Part shown: positions 11,433 through 22,589 of the stretch, in pieces | How positions within the stretch are numbered: the stretch's first letter is position 1 | Layout: every line of letters starts with the position of its first letter | Source of the DNA: Phymatolithon calcareum | Lineage: Eukaryota; Rhodophyta; Florideophyceae; Hapalidiales | Direction: 5' to 3' | Length of the DNA stretch: 64,000 nucleotides | Assembly: GCA_977006965.1 (NCBI GenBank) | Contig: OZ345369.1 | Coordinates: 1,426,001-1,490,000 of the forward strand | Made by a program: the position numbers and the translations under genes | Notes under the pieces: generated by a model | Database searches by the model: none | Told to the model about the DNA's origin: nothing | The model's input: only the letters and a program-made list of their open reading frames with translations

Positions 11433-11969
11433 AGATATTTCTGTTCATTTAACTGAGTACAACCTGAACGCTTGAATATTTTTAATGGCTATGTACATTG
11501 ACTACTTTAAATTATTTACAATGGAACACTTTTTTCGAAGCTCACCTTCACTCCGCAAGGCAGATCCGCCTTTACCTGGACACTCAAACTCACTCTCTCC
11601 AACCGCTTTGAAAAACATTGCTCCACCGCACAAGATGGAAGCCCTGTTTGCCTAATACATTACATTGAGTATCTCTTTGCCACGAAAGGAGCTCAAGGAT
11701 CTGCTGTATTTAATGGCTACGCATTTACTGCTGTGCAGAGCAAAAATACACTTTACCGATATCTGCAACTCAAACTCTGCTCGTCCTACCAAACCTCGAA
11801 AAGAAACTTCCGGCTCCAGGCTTCCACTTGCTTTCCAGTGGGGGTTTCAATATTGATGTCTTAAATTAATTAGAGTGTTGCCGCTTTCCAGGCAATTCTT
11901 GAGTACTCTTTTAAACCAAAAATGATTGGAATTATATAACTGTAAGTGCCGTTGTAATGACATTTCGAG
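11433..11969. other. No recognisable gene
   Basis: Between the LTR-like repeat and the MITE I see only short frames and no domain. Confidence 0.4.
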
Positions 11970-11977
11970 ATCTAGAG
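11970..11977. repeat. Left target-site duplication of the hAT MITE
   Basis: ATCTAGAG directly precedes the left terminal inverted repeat and matches CTCTAGAG at 12417-12424 at 7 of 8 positions, the length produced by hAT transposases. Confidence 0.65.
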
Positions 11978-12416
11978 TAGGGGTCGGACCGGACAGTTTG
12001 ACATCCATTCCATTTCGAAAATTTTCAAAAATTTTCAATCCGCTTCCGCGTTCACTAGCTGGTTTCTAAAAATAAATCCGATCGGAATCTGTGAATGGAT
12101 GCATGAAGACCGACCCGTTCTGTACCGTGCCACATATTTGGTGAATTTTTCGGATCAGCCTTCGCTTCGAAAAATTCAAATCTAAAAATTAGTTTTTTTT
12201 CCGTATTTTCGATCGAAGTTGGCTTTACGATTCCAAAAAATCCGTTCCGCGCAAGATTAAATTAACTATTTAACGGTTTCATTCCGCTCCGTTCCTTTAT
12301 AAAAGAAAAAACTGAATCCAGTCCGAATCCGGTTTTGCAAAATGTCGTGAATAAATCAGCTGATATCAAAAATTTCTGAGTAAAAGTATGGATTAATCCT
12401 TCCGGTCCGACCCGTA
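11978..12416. mobile_element. Non-autonomous hAT-type element (MITE), 439 bp
   Basis: The left end TAGGGGTCGGACCGGA (11978-11993) and the reverse complement of the right end, TACGGGTCGGACCGGA (12401-12416), agree at 15 of 16 positions, forming terminal inverted repeats. An 8-bp direct repeat flanks the pair with one mismatch. Inside there is no ORF of note but many subterminal words such as CCGATC, GACCGACCC and GGTCCGACC. TIRs starting TA/CA-GGG with 8-bp duplications are characteristic of the hAT superfamily. A hAT transposase fragment lies 1.3 kb to the right, but nothing shows that it mobilised this element. Confidence 0.75.
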
Positions 12417-12424
12417 CTCTAGAG
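12417..12424. repeat. Right target-site duplication of the hAT MITE
   Basis: CTCTAGAG follows the right terminal inverted repeat and pairs with ATCTAGAG at 11970-11977. Confidence 0.65.
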
Positions 12425-13740
12425 CGCTTTCCCTGCGACCACGCCAAAAGTTGAGAATGATCAGTTTCCGCTTTCTAGAAACTCCGATCGACACCGTCAG
12501 CAGCAGCAATATCTATTTCACTCGCGAAAGGTACAGTCATGAGCGTCTCGGGAAACGAAATTTTACTGATGTTATCATTGTTTCTACGCGTCTCTTCATA
12601 CTGCACAACTCAAGCTGGAACTTCATGCGCCGCTGTTTCTTGGAAACGCAACTGGTTTGAGAGCAAAATGTAGACCATGTGCTGTTCGGTGAGTGCTATT
12701 TTGTTTCTAGTTTCACCTTGTCGAGCCATTTTTCTGTTTTTTCGCGATGCACGGTTTCTAGTCAAACTAATAATTTCAGTTTCGAGTATATTATTGAGAT
12801 CGGCTAGGGGTACTCGGAATGAGAAACTTATGAGTCCGTTCAATCTTGAACACAGGACTGGAATTACTCGCGATGAGCAACTTTGAAGCCGGTATGTCCT
12901 CGTCTAGGTCTAGGACCTTATCCCTCGGTATCGTTGTGAAGCAAACTTCGATGGTTGTTTTCTAATTGCCCGACATCAATGTGCCACGTTTCTGATGGTT
13001 TGTAGAGATTTGTCATGGTTCCATTGGAGCTGGCTTTCAGTCCTGTAGATATAACCGAGCGATTTACGCTCTGTGACCTCACGAAAAAATGCGCTCCTAA
13101 GGACTAGGAAGTCATAGTGTCATGGTGTTCATGCTGGGGAAGGAAACTTAAACTTCGTTTGCTTTGGAAATTTCATGGCTATAAAGGGAGGTTCCTACTT
13201 CATTATGTATTGTAGTTTCTCTGCTTAGATATTGTCCAACTCTGAGAACCGTTTTCGTAGTTCCTGGTCGTAAACGGGATCTATTTTTCTGTCCAATAAT
13301 ATCAGCCGTGCTAAACACCTTTTCAGAGGGTGCAGAATTCACATGAGGTTCCTAAACAAATTGGGCAGGAACGGCGACCAATCAACGTCTCTTGGAAGTA
13401 CGCTCGGTCTTCCTCGGTGGAACCTCAACTGATAGAGTGTATCAGTGCTAAAGAAATTATCGTGTATGAGGTTGCGTATTTGTGCCTACACTTGATGACC
13501 AACTGTCAACGAAGCCTCTACGTCGATGTTCTCTTAATGTGGTAGATTTTTATCCGTATCATTTTTTTGTAGCTTGAGCTCAAATAGAAGCTACTTGGGC
13601 CTATGCTATTTACATAAGAACTTTGCAGCTAGCATGTCTCTCCTGAGCAGCATTTTCTCTCTCATTATTTTTGCTAATTCATGGGCAGCGTTTCCGGGCT
13701 GATTTTTGACTACTAGTGCTTACAGTTTGCAAATTCCCGA
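12425..13740. other. No recognisable gene
   Basis: Short frames on both strands without recognisable domains. Confidence 0.4.
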
Positions 13741-14364
13741 TTAGAAGACGCTCATGAGATGCGAAGTGGGCGTCAATTCTCGACCTAGGTCCATGTTAAC
13801 ACAGTTAACTTCCTTCATCTGCTTCGCATATTTGATTGCACTGTTTTCGAGTACAACTGTGCTGTCCACGTAAAGCTCTGTATCCTCAGCACTCCCCAGC
13901 GTGATCCTCTTTTCTCTTGTTCGATTGAACCAATAAAGCATGACATACTTGCTTAACAATTGCGTAGCGTTTTCGAGGACGGGGCTTAAATTAGTAATGT
14001 TACGCAGCATTATGCGATTTTTGAGTTTTTTCTTCGCGCCACGCATCGTATTGTGCACTTTTCTTAGTAATTTGTTCAATTTTGCGTCTTGTTTCGTCGT
14101 ATTATTAACTTCAAGGTTTAGTTTGTGGTGATTGCAACTCATATGCTTAATTTTCATCAAATCTGCAACGCGCTTATTGGCTGAACAATTGTCGGCAATC
14201 TGGCACAATGCCCACTCATGTACGTTGGTTCCAAAGAAGTTGAAAACATCCTCGAAAAAACGCACATGTACTGCAGCTGGGAATTGAGGCGTTACCGCTT
14301 CTTCAGTTTTGCTCACAGAAATCTTTCCATGATCCTTATTTATGTCTTCAACAGTATCCGCCAT
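13741..14364 (-). pseudogene. hAT-superfamily transposase fragment
   Basis: This 207-residue frame carries the hAT catalytic-region signature IADNCSANKRVADLM followed by MSCNHHKLNLEVN, which matches the family pattern of a DNC(S)xNk motif, a short gap and C..H..NL. Preceding residues (FFEDVFNFFGTNVHEW) also fit. A complete hAT transposase is usually 500-700 residues with an N-terminal BED finger and a C-terminal dimerisation region; neither is seen here. A frameshift probably separates it from MADETKSRQEDVVDFLM just upstream (around 14370-14480). It would cut and paste hAT elements, but this copy is truncated. Confidence 0.7.
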
Positions 14365-14619
14365 AGAAATGTGACTGCACGAGAACTGCCTTGGCGTGAG
14401 CGTATAATACGTGTTTGTTCACGAATAAACCGCATTAGGAAGTCAACAACATCCTCCTGACGGGACTTCGTCTCGTCGGCCATTGTGCTGGTGAAGTGCG
14501 TGAGTTGTTGAGAATATTGGTACAGAGCCCCCACGAGCACGTGCTTCTCTTTCGGCTGCCAGTTGAGAATGGAGATGTGTTAGTGGTAGTTGTGCTACTG
14601 TTCATAAGGCTCATCGCTC

Positions 14620-14627
14620 TATATATA
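14620..14627 (-). promoter_or_regulatory. Possible TATA box upstream of the hAT frame
   Basis: TATATATA lies about 140 bases upstream of an ATG that opens MADETKSRQEDVV on the minus strand. Position and sequence fit a TATA box for the hAT gene, but the match is short and palindromic. Confidence 0.3.
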
Positions 14628-15598
14628 GCCTGGGAAAACTACCGAAACCTCAAACCCAACTCTCTTCTGCGACGTCGCGGATCTCCGCGAGCAAGCATCA
14701 CACGTGATTGGCAATCAGCGTCTCTCCCTTATGGCACTTTACTGTACAATATATGAAAAATCTCTCCAAGTTTTTTTCTTTCCTGCAGATATCGTCATGC
14801 AACGGATGACCCGGACGAGGTAACTTGTTCAACGCTGAGAGATACAAACCTTCCTGATTATTCGGTGATGGCTTGTCACCGGTCATAGACGTACGCTTGC
14901 AGATCATCACATTTGCTCTGCTTCGTAACTCCTCCTTCGATGTCATAAACCATAATGAGCGCCACGCAAAGTCTACTCCGACAGCCAGAAAACCGAAAAG
15001 TACTCTGTGTACCGCGAGCCACCCAAACTGGACCTCAGTGCGTCGAGCGACTTCGACTGAATTAATGCACACAGGGGCAGCCATGCTACCTGTCGATGCT
15101 GTAAGCCAGCTAACAGTTAACTCCGCAATTCCAATTTGAATTTCAATTTGGAAACTATGCTCCAGTTATACTTGCAATTCGAAACTTTGCTCCAATTTAT
15201 AGTTTCAATAGCGAAAATTCCGTGCAATAAATATAAAATTGCAATTAACTGCAATGATATTATATTGGAGCGATCCCTGCTCATGTTTTGTCCCGAGGCG
15301 CCCGATCTGCAAAGGTATCTGTGGATAGCATTCTCCTGGATATAGTTTTAGAGCGTTTATTACGAACAGCATCGCTTCTTGGTCAGCAGTAATACGCAGT
15401 TGTGAATTGGCGTTTATGGCGTTGTCAACGCAAACAAATACGATCTTGTTAAGAATTTTGAACTTTCTCGCAACAGCAATAAGATATGGGGACAGATCTC
15501 GACCAGTGTGCCGGTCGTGAATTGTCGTGAATGTCAGTTCTTACGATTGTAGCTTCCAGTCGGAACTTACCGTAACAATCTCATGTACGCTTTATGTA
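14628..15598. other. No recognisable gene
   Basis: A 128-residue minus frame (14698-15084) and an 88-residue plus frame overlap here; neither resembles a known family and I do not call them. Confidence 0.35.
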
Positions 15599-15970
15599 TG
15601 ATACCCAAGTTTTTGAATTGTAGAAAACTGTAATTTCAATTTACTGTAAATTGCTTCTTGAGATTATAGAATACTCTGCATATAGGTTTTCAAGAAATAT
15701 CGAGAAACATATTAGAACTCTCTACTGTAGACGTATCTCCAGCGCGAACTGAAGTTTGTGGAAATATCAAGAGAAATTAAATATGCAATTTTTGTGCACA
15801 TGTGTTATGATAGAAAATATATGAAACGTCTATATACGCCCCGCTTTGAATATGACGAGGACACCAGAGGAAGGGCGACAATCCAGTACTGAGAATAAGT
15901 AAATATACGAACAGTAATATATTAAGTACGCAACTCCCACCATCTCAATCAACTCCGTAATTAGCCATCC
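15599..15970 (+). repeat. LTR-like repeat, copy 2
   Basis: Diverged copy of 10951-11432: start TGATACCCAAGTTT, TATATA box at 15831-15836 followed by CGCCCCGC, an AATAAG in place of the AATAAA, then CTCAATCAACTCCG near the end. The two copies have the same orientation and are about 4.2 kb apart with no gag or pol on the plus strand between them, so they are more likely independent solo LTRs than ends of one element. Confidence 0.55.
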
Positions 15971-17277
15971 TTTTCAATTACGAAATGAACTGTAATAGAA
16001 TAATACTCCGAACCGGGAACATCCGTTCGGACATCCGTAGTGAGAAAACTGCTAGCACGTCTTCGAGCAATAGTACTTCATTGTGCACGGCAATCTACTT
16101 CTCTTTCAAATTGTTAAGGACCGTGTTTTCGTGATTGCATTGATACGCGGGGCGACATCGTTGATCAATCTTCCAAAGCCGACATCGGAGGCATTTTAGA
16201 AACATAGGCTGTCAATCGCAATCCATTCCGCGCAGAGATCTGCAGACAACAATTTTCTTCGAGACACCTGCACAAAAGCAGATTTTGCTGATAACCGTAT
16301 CTGTCGCTTCTTCTGAAAGTGGTAGATTACTTTGTCAAAATCAGCATTCGGATTATGCGAATCGAAGAGCCGTTTTATGTTGGTTGGTCCAATGTAATCT
16401 TGTTGCAATGCTTGAATCGGCACTGCTTGACCTTGCTGTAACTTCGAACGGAGACACACGTGTCCACCAAAGCTGGAATTTTCCACTTTACTCTTCCATA
16501 AGCACGTATATGCTCGTCTGAGCATTGGTTCACTGCGAAAAGTACGTGTGCAGCCGAAAGTAAGGTATTATAGGTGATACAGATCTTCCTCGGCCTCTGA
16601 CACTGTCTGACTTCATACGGTCCCGACAAAAACAGCGACAAGAGGAATCTGGACATTCACGCGACTCTCCCAAATAGAAGGTTCGTGAGGCATCTGAACA
16701 AGCATGAAAACTATTCTTGTGCTTTACTTACTCTTCTATTGGTCACAGCGAAGTCTGCAATGGCAATTCTCGTGACTCTTGTCGGAATCATGTGGACCAG
16801 AATTCCGAGCGACGGGAAGCAGACCACGCTACAGTAGTGCTTTGAAGCAAATCCATCTGCGCACGTGCGGCGATACCGTCCTTAGCATGCATGTCTGCTG
16901 GCGTTGACAGCCAGATGCCAACAAAAATGTGGACATCATGTTGAGATCTGGCTTCGGCGACGATGGACAGGAAGATGAGCTAGTCTAGACGGCACGCTGT
17001 TGTACACTGAGCTACTGGCATCTTCGGGAGTTACTATTGTCTTAAGTAACAAACGCATGAGCACAGGGCAGGACAAACACCTCTGGTGAGTTAGAATCCA
17101 AAGCTTCCACTTCGAAAGGGCACCATACCAACTGATATCGAGAACCTTCCTAAACGTCGACAGTTGTCTATCCCCATTCTTAATACGTTCCTCTATCAAG
17201 AGTAAGAGGAATACAAGAGAGTACTTATTGCACCCTAATCCTCGCCTACATGCAACGTTTTCCTTATCTGAACAATA
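15971..17277. other. No recognisable gene
   Basis: Two overlapping minus frames (16196-16656) of about 100 residues are present but show no family resemblance. Nothing else seen. Confidence 0.35.
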
Positions 17278-17553
17278 TTGAAGAAACGGAGATTCAAGCT
17301 GACACTTTCACGGTCCATTTACCGGTACAGTTTTCATGCAATTCAAGCCCTCTGTCGAGTAGCTTCGCTTCACAGTACAGAACCCTCTTCCTATGTGGAG
17401 CACTTCGGCGAGGTAGATGAGAAAATCCTTGAGACCCTACAGCGCAACCTCGCACGACCGCAACTCAACGGAAAGACCGGGTACGAGACAATCCAGGCGA
17501 AGGACAGACTATTAGTATTAGAGATTATAATGACGGAAGAAATGATAGTGTGA
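17278..17553 (+). CDS. Unknown protein fragment, paralogue of 30523-30972
   Basis: The C-terminal half of this 91-residue frame matches the C-terminus of the minus-strand frame at 30523-30972: SYVEHFGEVDEKILETLQRN against PYVEHFNEVAEENLKTLQRN, then LLVLEI..TEEMIV against LLALEI..LEEMIV, both followed at once by a stop. The N-terminal part is not shared and has poor coding character. I do not recognise the family. Two copies 13 kb apart on opposite strands among transposons suggest an element-borne or duplicated gene end. Confidence 0.5.
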   Translation: MKKRRFKLTLSRSIYRYSFHAIQALCRVASLHSTEPSSYVEHFGEVDEKILETLQRNLARPQLNGKTGYETIQAKDRLLVLEIIMTEEMIV

Positions 17554-19110
17554 TGCAAATTTCTTCGACAATGCGACAATAGTACAGGGGAAGCTTCCCC
17601 TGTACTATTGTCGCATTTTCCAAGAAAATCCTGAGCTGCTCTACTGTCGGGGAACTCTGGCGCTGATAGTTGCTAAAATAAAAACTGCAATTCCCTCCCC
17701 CCACAGCACAGCACTTGGGCTTACTTTTCATGGGATTCGGGTTCCACAGTGCTCCAAGAGGAAAAGATATGACATCGATGTAGTATCTTCTCAATTTTAG
17801 AAATTCTTTGGGATCTCTCGGAAAGCATTTCAACTTTCCATTGCAGCCTTCATCTTCCTCACAAAAGCCCCCCACTCTACCTAGAGAAAGACATCTTTTC
17901 ACACAATCCCGTTTCAGATCTCGTGTACGCGCCGAACCTGAGGCATATTTTTGTCAAGACGAAATAGGTCAATTTAAGGAAGACTGCAAAAAGAACGTGC
18001 GAGAAAAGGTCGGATCCGAAAAACGTCCCCTATTCTTATTGGCAATAGAGTAACTCGCTCGTTCAGCAACAATCGTATTCTTGTAGCACCTCCGAATATA
18101 GGACTCTTCTCGCCATTCCCAACCTGGTGCAGAGGGCGTCTTTTCATTCACAACTTAATCTCGAGCAAACTTCTCCTGGACTCTTGGTATAGTTCTAGCC
18201 TTCTGCAAACGCCCTTGACGCAGAACTATCCTTCTATGAAAACCCTGCCAAACGTACTCCCGAAGTTGCTTCTAACAGGAATAGTCTTCATGCCGTAAGC
18301 AAGATCGAGAGTCGGATCGCCACTGTCGAAATTCTCGATAACGGGAGCTTTGATACACGAGGTCTCTCTTTCGCATACGGCGTATTCTTCCAAATTGCGA
18401 ATGTCTCCACGCTTCACAATTTCCGGCTTTCGCGTGCACACTTTCGAGCCGAACAGGTTCTTTCTCGATAAAGAAAATTTCTTTTGGCACTCCAAAGGCG
18501 CACCAGACGCTTTCCCGTCGAAAAACTTTAATTTTGAACCTGGTGTACACAACCCATTCAGCAGACTGAACTGTACGGAAAAGTGAACCAACACCTGCTG
18601 CTTTGTGCAGCGCAAATCACCCCTCCGGTCACCTTTGTCAAAACTGGGGTCACAAGCAGCTCCCAGTATAGGAATTAGTCCCTTGTCCATGAGGCAAATA
18701 CGATCGCTGATTCCAATCCCCAATCCACGGAATTGATTGTAAACCGCATCAGAAGTGCTAGGCCTGTGTAGCACAGTGGTTGCACATTGCCTAGTCCAAA
18801 AGCACTGCTGTCCTACCTTCCGACGCGTAACGAAAACCCCTTTGCCGCTACAATGACACTTTTTGTCCACAGAAGACACTTCAAGCGTAGTTTCCGTCAA
18901 TCAAAACACCCGTCGCACCTGTACCCTTCATTCCTGTACGCTTTCCGTTCCAGAATGGATAACAGTAGATTCCGGCTTGCTGCTTCCAATGTCTGTTGTA
19001 TATACAGTTGTCACCCTTGTAGACGCGGACAGGTTTCATTGCTTCGAGAACAGACACGATTATTGGCACAGGAATCTAAGGAAAAAAGCTTGAATTACTC
19101 ACCGTGCGCA
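17525..19110 (-). pseudogene. Cysteine-rich protein relic with several frame breaks
   Basis: Reading the minus strand, coding-like Cys-rich blocks follow each other in different frames: SCANNRVCSRSNETC near 19050, GDNCIYNRHWKQQAGIYCYP (18881-19069), CHCSGKGVFV and QQCFWTRQCA plus many further Cys in the 224-residue frame 18226-18900, then GGFCEEDEGCNGKLKCFPRD in 17525-17902. Spaced Cys with little hydrophobic core suggest a secreted disulphide-rich protein. I could not find splice sites that restore a single frame, so I read it as a frameshifted pseudogene. A multi-intron gene with unusual introns is the alternative. Family not recognised. Confidence 0.45.
17570..17617. repeat. Perfect 48-bp palindrome, no spacer
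   Basis: The 24-base half-site from 17570 to 17593 is followed immediately by its exact reverse complement, centred on AAGCTT. It lies 17 bases beyond the stop of the plus-strand frame at 17553 and inside the end of the Cys-rich relic. Confidence 0.95.
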
Positions 19111-19301
19111 GCCTGCGGAGGAAGGAACAGTACAAACTTTTCGCGTTCCTCGAGAATACCTTTGCGTGGTAGGCAACGTCTTCTTTAGATAGTGCAAGAT
19201 TCATTGCCACACTCGCCGTCGACGATATATATGCCCAATGATCTGCAATATTGTGAAGGTAGGCATTGGGCGTTGGAAAAGCAGCTACGGGAGACATTTT
19301 G

Positions 19302-19348
19302 TTGCTGCGCAAGAGAACGACATACTATGTCGTTCTCTTGCGCAGCAA
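19302..19348. repeat. 47-bp palindrome, 23-bp arms, 1-nt spacer
   Basis: Arms 19302-19324 and 19326-19348 are exact reverse complements around a single C at 19325 (core GACATACTATGTC). It lies in sequence without a recognised gene. Confidence 0.95.
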
Positions 19349-19894
19349 TAATAGAGGGGGAAGGAAAAGGAGAACGAGAAATAATCGGGGCGCCATGGTG
19401 GTGCTTGTGACGAGCGCAGATTTTTCATCCTTTCGCTCCCAATGCAGAAGTGAAAGTTCCAGCCGTTCTTCGAACTATCTCAACTCGCAGGAATAGAGAT
19501 AGTTCGGAAAACGACATCTCCAGCAATGCCGTGTGATACTTCTGGTGCACGAGATACGTAGTATGGTTTTCCGTGGAACAAGAGGTCCTCGGGGCATCGC
19601 CCTCTGTAACCGTGCAGAAAATAGATTCAATTTATCAATTTTCTCAGAGAATCGGCATATGTAATGCCATAATAACCGTTGATTTTTCGGCTTAGTTGAG
19701 ATCTCATGACTCAACAATTGGAAGAAATCTGGAGAGCCGATGCATTCCGTCAGTATGTGCGCATGCGGTTCGCAGACCCAATCGTACGATAATATCAGTC
19801 ATCTGTCAACCATCCTCAGCCAGGCTGACATTACTCGTCAACGATCAAGATGAATTCAACAAGAACTTAAGGTCAAGAGTAGAAGACAAGTTCG

Positions 19895-20165
19895 AATATT
19901 AACGGTGTACTGGCTCCGAACTGTGACAACCGAACCGAAACTTGGCTCGCTGTCGAAAATGCACATCTGCTTTGTATGGCTCCTCTCGAGACTGTACAGG
20001 ATCCTGTGCTACATTGCTAAACCTCAAAGACAAGTACATCTCATGAACCGAAACACGCCGGCCAAAATTCGAACCACTGTCTGCGACATACTGCAGTCTA
20101 ATCAGTATCATTCTCAATCTCCACCTGTAGATGGACCCTACAGTCTCAATTTGCGGACACGATTT
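19895..20165 (+). repeat. Dispersed repeat, copy 1
   Basis: Shares a spaced series of blocks with 28795-29060: GGTGTACTGGC/GGTGAACTGGC, AACCGAACCGAA/AGCGAACCGAAT, TGCAGTCTAATC/TGTAGTCTCAGC and GTAGATGGACCCTA/GTAGATGGGCCCTA. The other copy has a TATA box after the last block, so this may be an LTR-like or promoter-bearing repeat. Confidence 0.45.
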
Positions 20166-21071
20166 GAACGAAAGGCAAGAATTCTAAGCACGGATCGAAA
20201 AGACATGCATGCTTGGAGTACACGAAACATTAACTTTGCTTGTTTCCGTGGACACGAGAAAAGACGAGCTGCCTGCACGTCACTGACGAATAAGAATGTA
20301 AACTTGGACCGATAAATATTTAATAATTCAACTAGAATTGAGCATTTCAAGGCTCATATCACTTTCATTCAACTGAGTTCTATTGTCCAGTTGATCTTCC
20401 CAATCCGAACAACCTTCGACTTATAATACCTCATAGAGAAAAAAGCCTGGAAGGTTAAATTAGATTGTTTTTTTTGATGCGATGATTTTATAAGGTGTAA
20501 ATCAAGGAAATTCACTACATGGGCACCCCTTTTCGAACCTACTTCTCAACCCTAGCCAAGCGTATTATCTCAACTCACCGTATACAAAACTACTACTCAT
20601 CCGTTTGTCATAGCAATCTATGCGAGAGCAAAATTTATTGCGCGTGCTACTCTATATGCTTTAGATCCTCTTCGAAAGTAGCATCTCCGTCATCGCAGGC
20701 GGTTTAATTCGATGATCATTGACTTATATGCTTTGTCAATGTGTTTTCGTTTCGCCTCGAAAAGGTTGCAGATGTTGGGTCTCCCGCATATCTGCGAAAA
20801 TTGGCCAATGTGTCCGCAAGCGGGACGGGCCCTCAAGTCGGACGGCAAGTAGGGCTTCTTGCTCTTGCGGCCCAGCATAGCCACAAGGTCAAACAGCACC
20901 AAATCATCATGCACTAGCTGGTCTCCAGTCACTGCAACTCTCTGATGCTGCCCTGATGCTGCTTGGCTCACGTTCTCAACATCCGCACGTCCCGGAACCA
21001 GTTGCTGTTCCACGAGTCGAACGACCCCCGATGCTGCACCAAGCGCCTAGAAGCGTACAAAATTGCAGTGA
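20166..21071. other. No confident gene; weak minus-strand frame 20690-21013
   Basis: A 107-residue minus frame (ending KSMIIELNRLR) has moderate coding character and might be a second exon of the small frame at 21072-21203, but no clear splice sites join them. Function unknown. Confidence 0.3.
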
Positions 21072-21203
21072 CTACTTGTTGCGCTTCGCCACGAGGTGGG
21101 CCTTGCCCATCGACTTGTTATGGGAGATCCCTGCGTTGATAACGTCGTCAAAGCTTGATCCAGCGTAGTCGCCCACCTGTAGCACGAGCTCCTTCTTTTC
21201 CAT
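21072..21203 (-). CDS. Small unknown protein, 43 residues
   Basis: The ATG frame reads MEKKELVLQVGDYAGSSFDD and ends in KAHLVAKRNK. It looks like protein-coding sequence rather than chance. About 90 bases upstream is a TATATATAA-like box (about 21294-21301, minus strand). I recognise no family. It may be the first exon of a longer gene continuing towards 20690, or part of a transposon. Confidence 0.35.
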   Translation of the reverse strand: MEKKELVLQVGDYAGSSFDDVINAGISHNKSMGKAHLVAKRNK

Positions 21204-21680
21204 GATTTCAGAGTGGCTAGTGCGGGAGCGTCGTGAGTTGAGCGTAGCAGACACATACGACGACGTGCTTACAGTGCGCCGTCGTATTCCCCGTTATATA
21301 TCACTACATTTTCCACGGAGAGGAGAAGAAATAAGTTGGATTTTCTGAATAATATGAGAAGGGGAAGTGGGAAAAACAAGTATTTTCTCACTTCATTTTT
21401 CCCAAGAGTTTAGAACAAAATGAGTTGGTTTTTTCTAATAATTTGAAGACTTGAACCAAAAATGAGAACAGTAAGGGCATGCCCGCTGTGTCAGCTTTTC
21501 GTTTCATCGTGGTCCAGTGAAACACCCTACAGTAGGCAATATTTAAACACCGGGAATGTAAGATATAAGAAAGAAGAACCAAACGCAGAGAGAACGGACA
21601 TGGATCATGCAGCACTCACCGCAATGCAACCACGACTCCGAGGATGACTCAGATGAGCTCGTCCCGAAACTCCCCAGCCA

Positions 21681-22298
21681 ATGCAGAATCTGTCCAATTT
21701 CTCTGCGAACAATCTTCCCATCGAGAATCCTTCTATCAAAAATCCACACTCGAGCAATCATTCTCCAAGCAGTCCAGGCGCCGGAAAATCTAACCTCAGA
21801 GATAATATTGCCAACACGCCACCCGCGAACAATCTCACAGCCAACAATCCTAATGCAAACAATCCATCAACCGACAATTCTTCTGCCAAGAACCTTCATC
21901 CACGCAATCATCCTGACGACAGCCCTCATGCAGATCTCCATACCGAAAATCATCCAGACGGCATATTTTCTATGCTTCAGCCATCTTCCGAAGCTATGGC
22001 ATTGCTCGGAATAAAAGTCAATCCAAAGACGGAAAGCAACACAAAGTCCGCAATAATGGCTTGTGCGAAGGTTCTGTTTAGAACAGAGTATGAAACTTTC
22101 AAGCAAAATCCAAGCCCTAGAGGCGAGAAAACGGCGTGGATGTGGTCATTGCTGAAAGAAAAAGTACTGATCGGATATGACGGCGGGTCAATTCTGCGGC
22201 ACCGAGCTTTGCGAAATCTAAATATCGCCTTAGGAGAATTTTGTGTTCACTGCAGGACAAGTGTTGGAAAAAGATTATCACCGTCGACACTCGTGTGA
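21681..22298 (+). pseudogene. Crypton-like element, N-terminal part with Asn/Pro-rich tract
   Basis: The first 110 residues are low-complexity, with ANNP/NNPS/PRNHP-like repeats, followed by a more ordered part (MLQPSSEAMALLGIKVN, KTAWMWSLLKEKVL, LNIALGEFCVHC). The order of a variable N-terminus, a helical part and, 400 bases on, a DUF3504 recombinase end fits a Crypton-type tyrosine recombinase gene. The link to the downstream part is by position and strand; the coding frame is broken between them by stops and by a palindrome. Confidence 0.4.
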
Positions 22299-22418
22299 TA
22301 CGTACATGGTATTAATCGATTTTTCAAGGACAATGGTGTTGAAGTGGATGTTTACAGTGACTCGATTTTCAAGGATAAGGACATTGGGTTTTACCATCTT
22401 CTATAGAATATTGTGCGC

Positions 22419-22480
22419 GAGCAGCAGACTGTTGGAACTCCCAGGCAGCCCTGCCTGAGAGTTCCAACAGCCTGCTGCTC
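22419..22480. repeat. 62-bp palindrome, 30-bp arms, 2-nt spacer
   Basis: Arms 22419-22448 and 22451-22480 are reverse complements with two mismatched pairs (22428/22471 and 22441/22458), separated by CC. It lies inside the Crypton-like relic and breaks its coding frame. Confidence 0.95.
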
Positions 22481-22589
22481 ACATGGATGTTGAAAAGATA
22501 TTGGAAACTATAATCTCAAACAAGTCAGCGTTTGCTTCTGGTTATGTGTTTGCTTCTTGGAGTACGGAGTGAGTCAAACCGTCTTGTGA

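Noticed and set aside
10951-15970. One complete LTR element with the two LTR-like repeats as ends
   Set aside because: The repeats are too diverged from each other, no gag or pol lies between them on the plus strand, and no matching target duplication was found.
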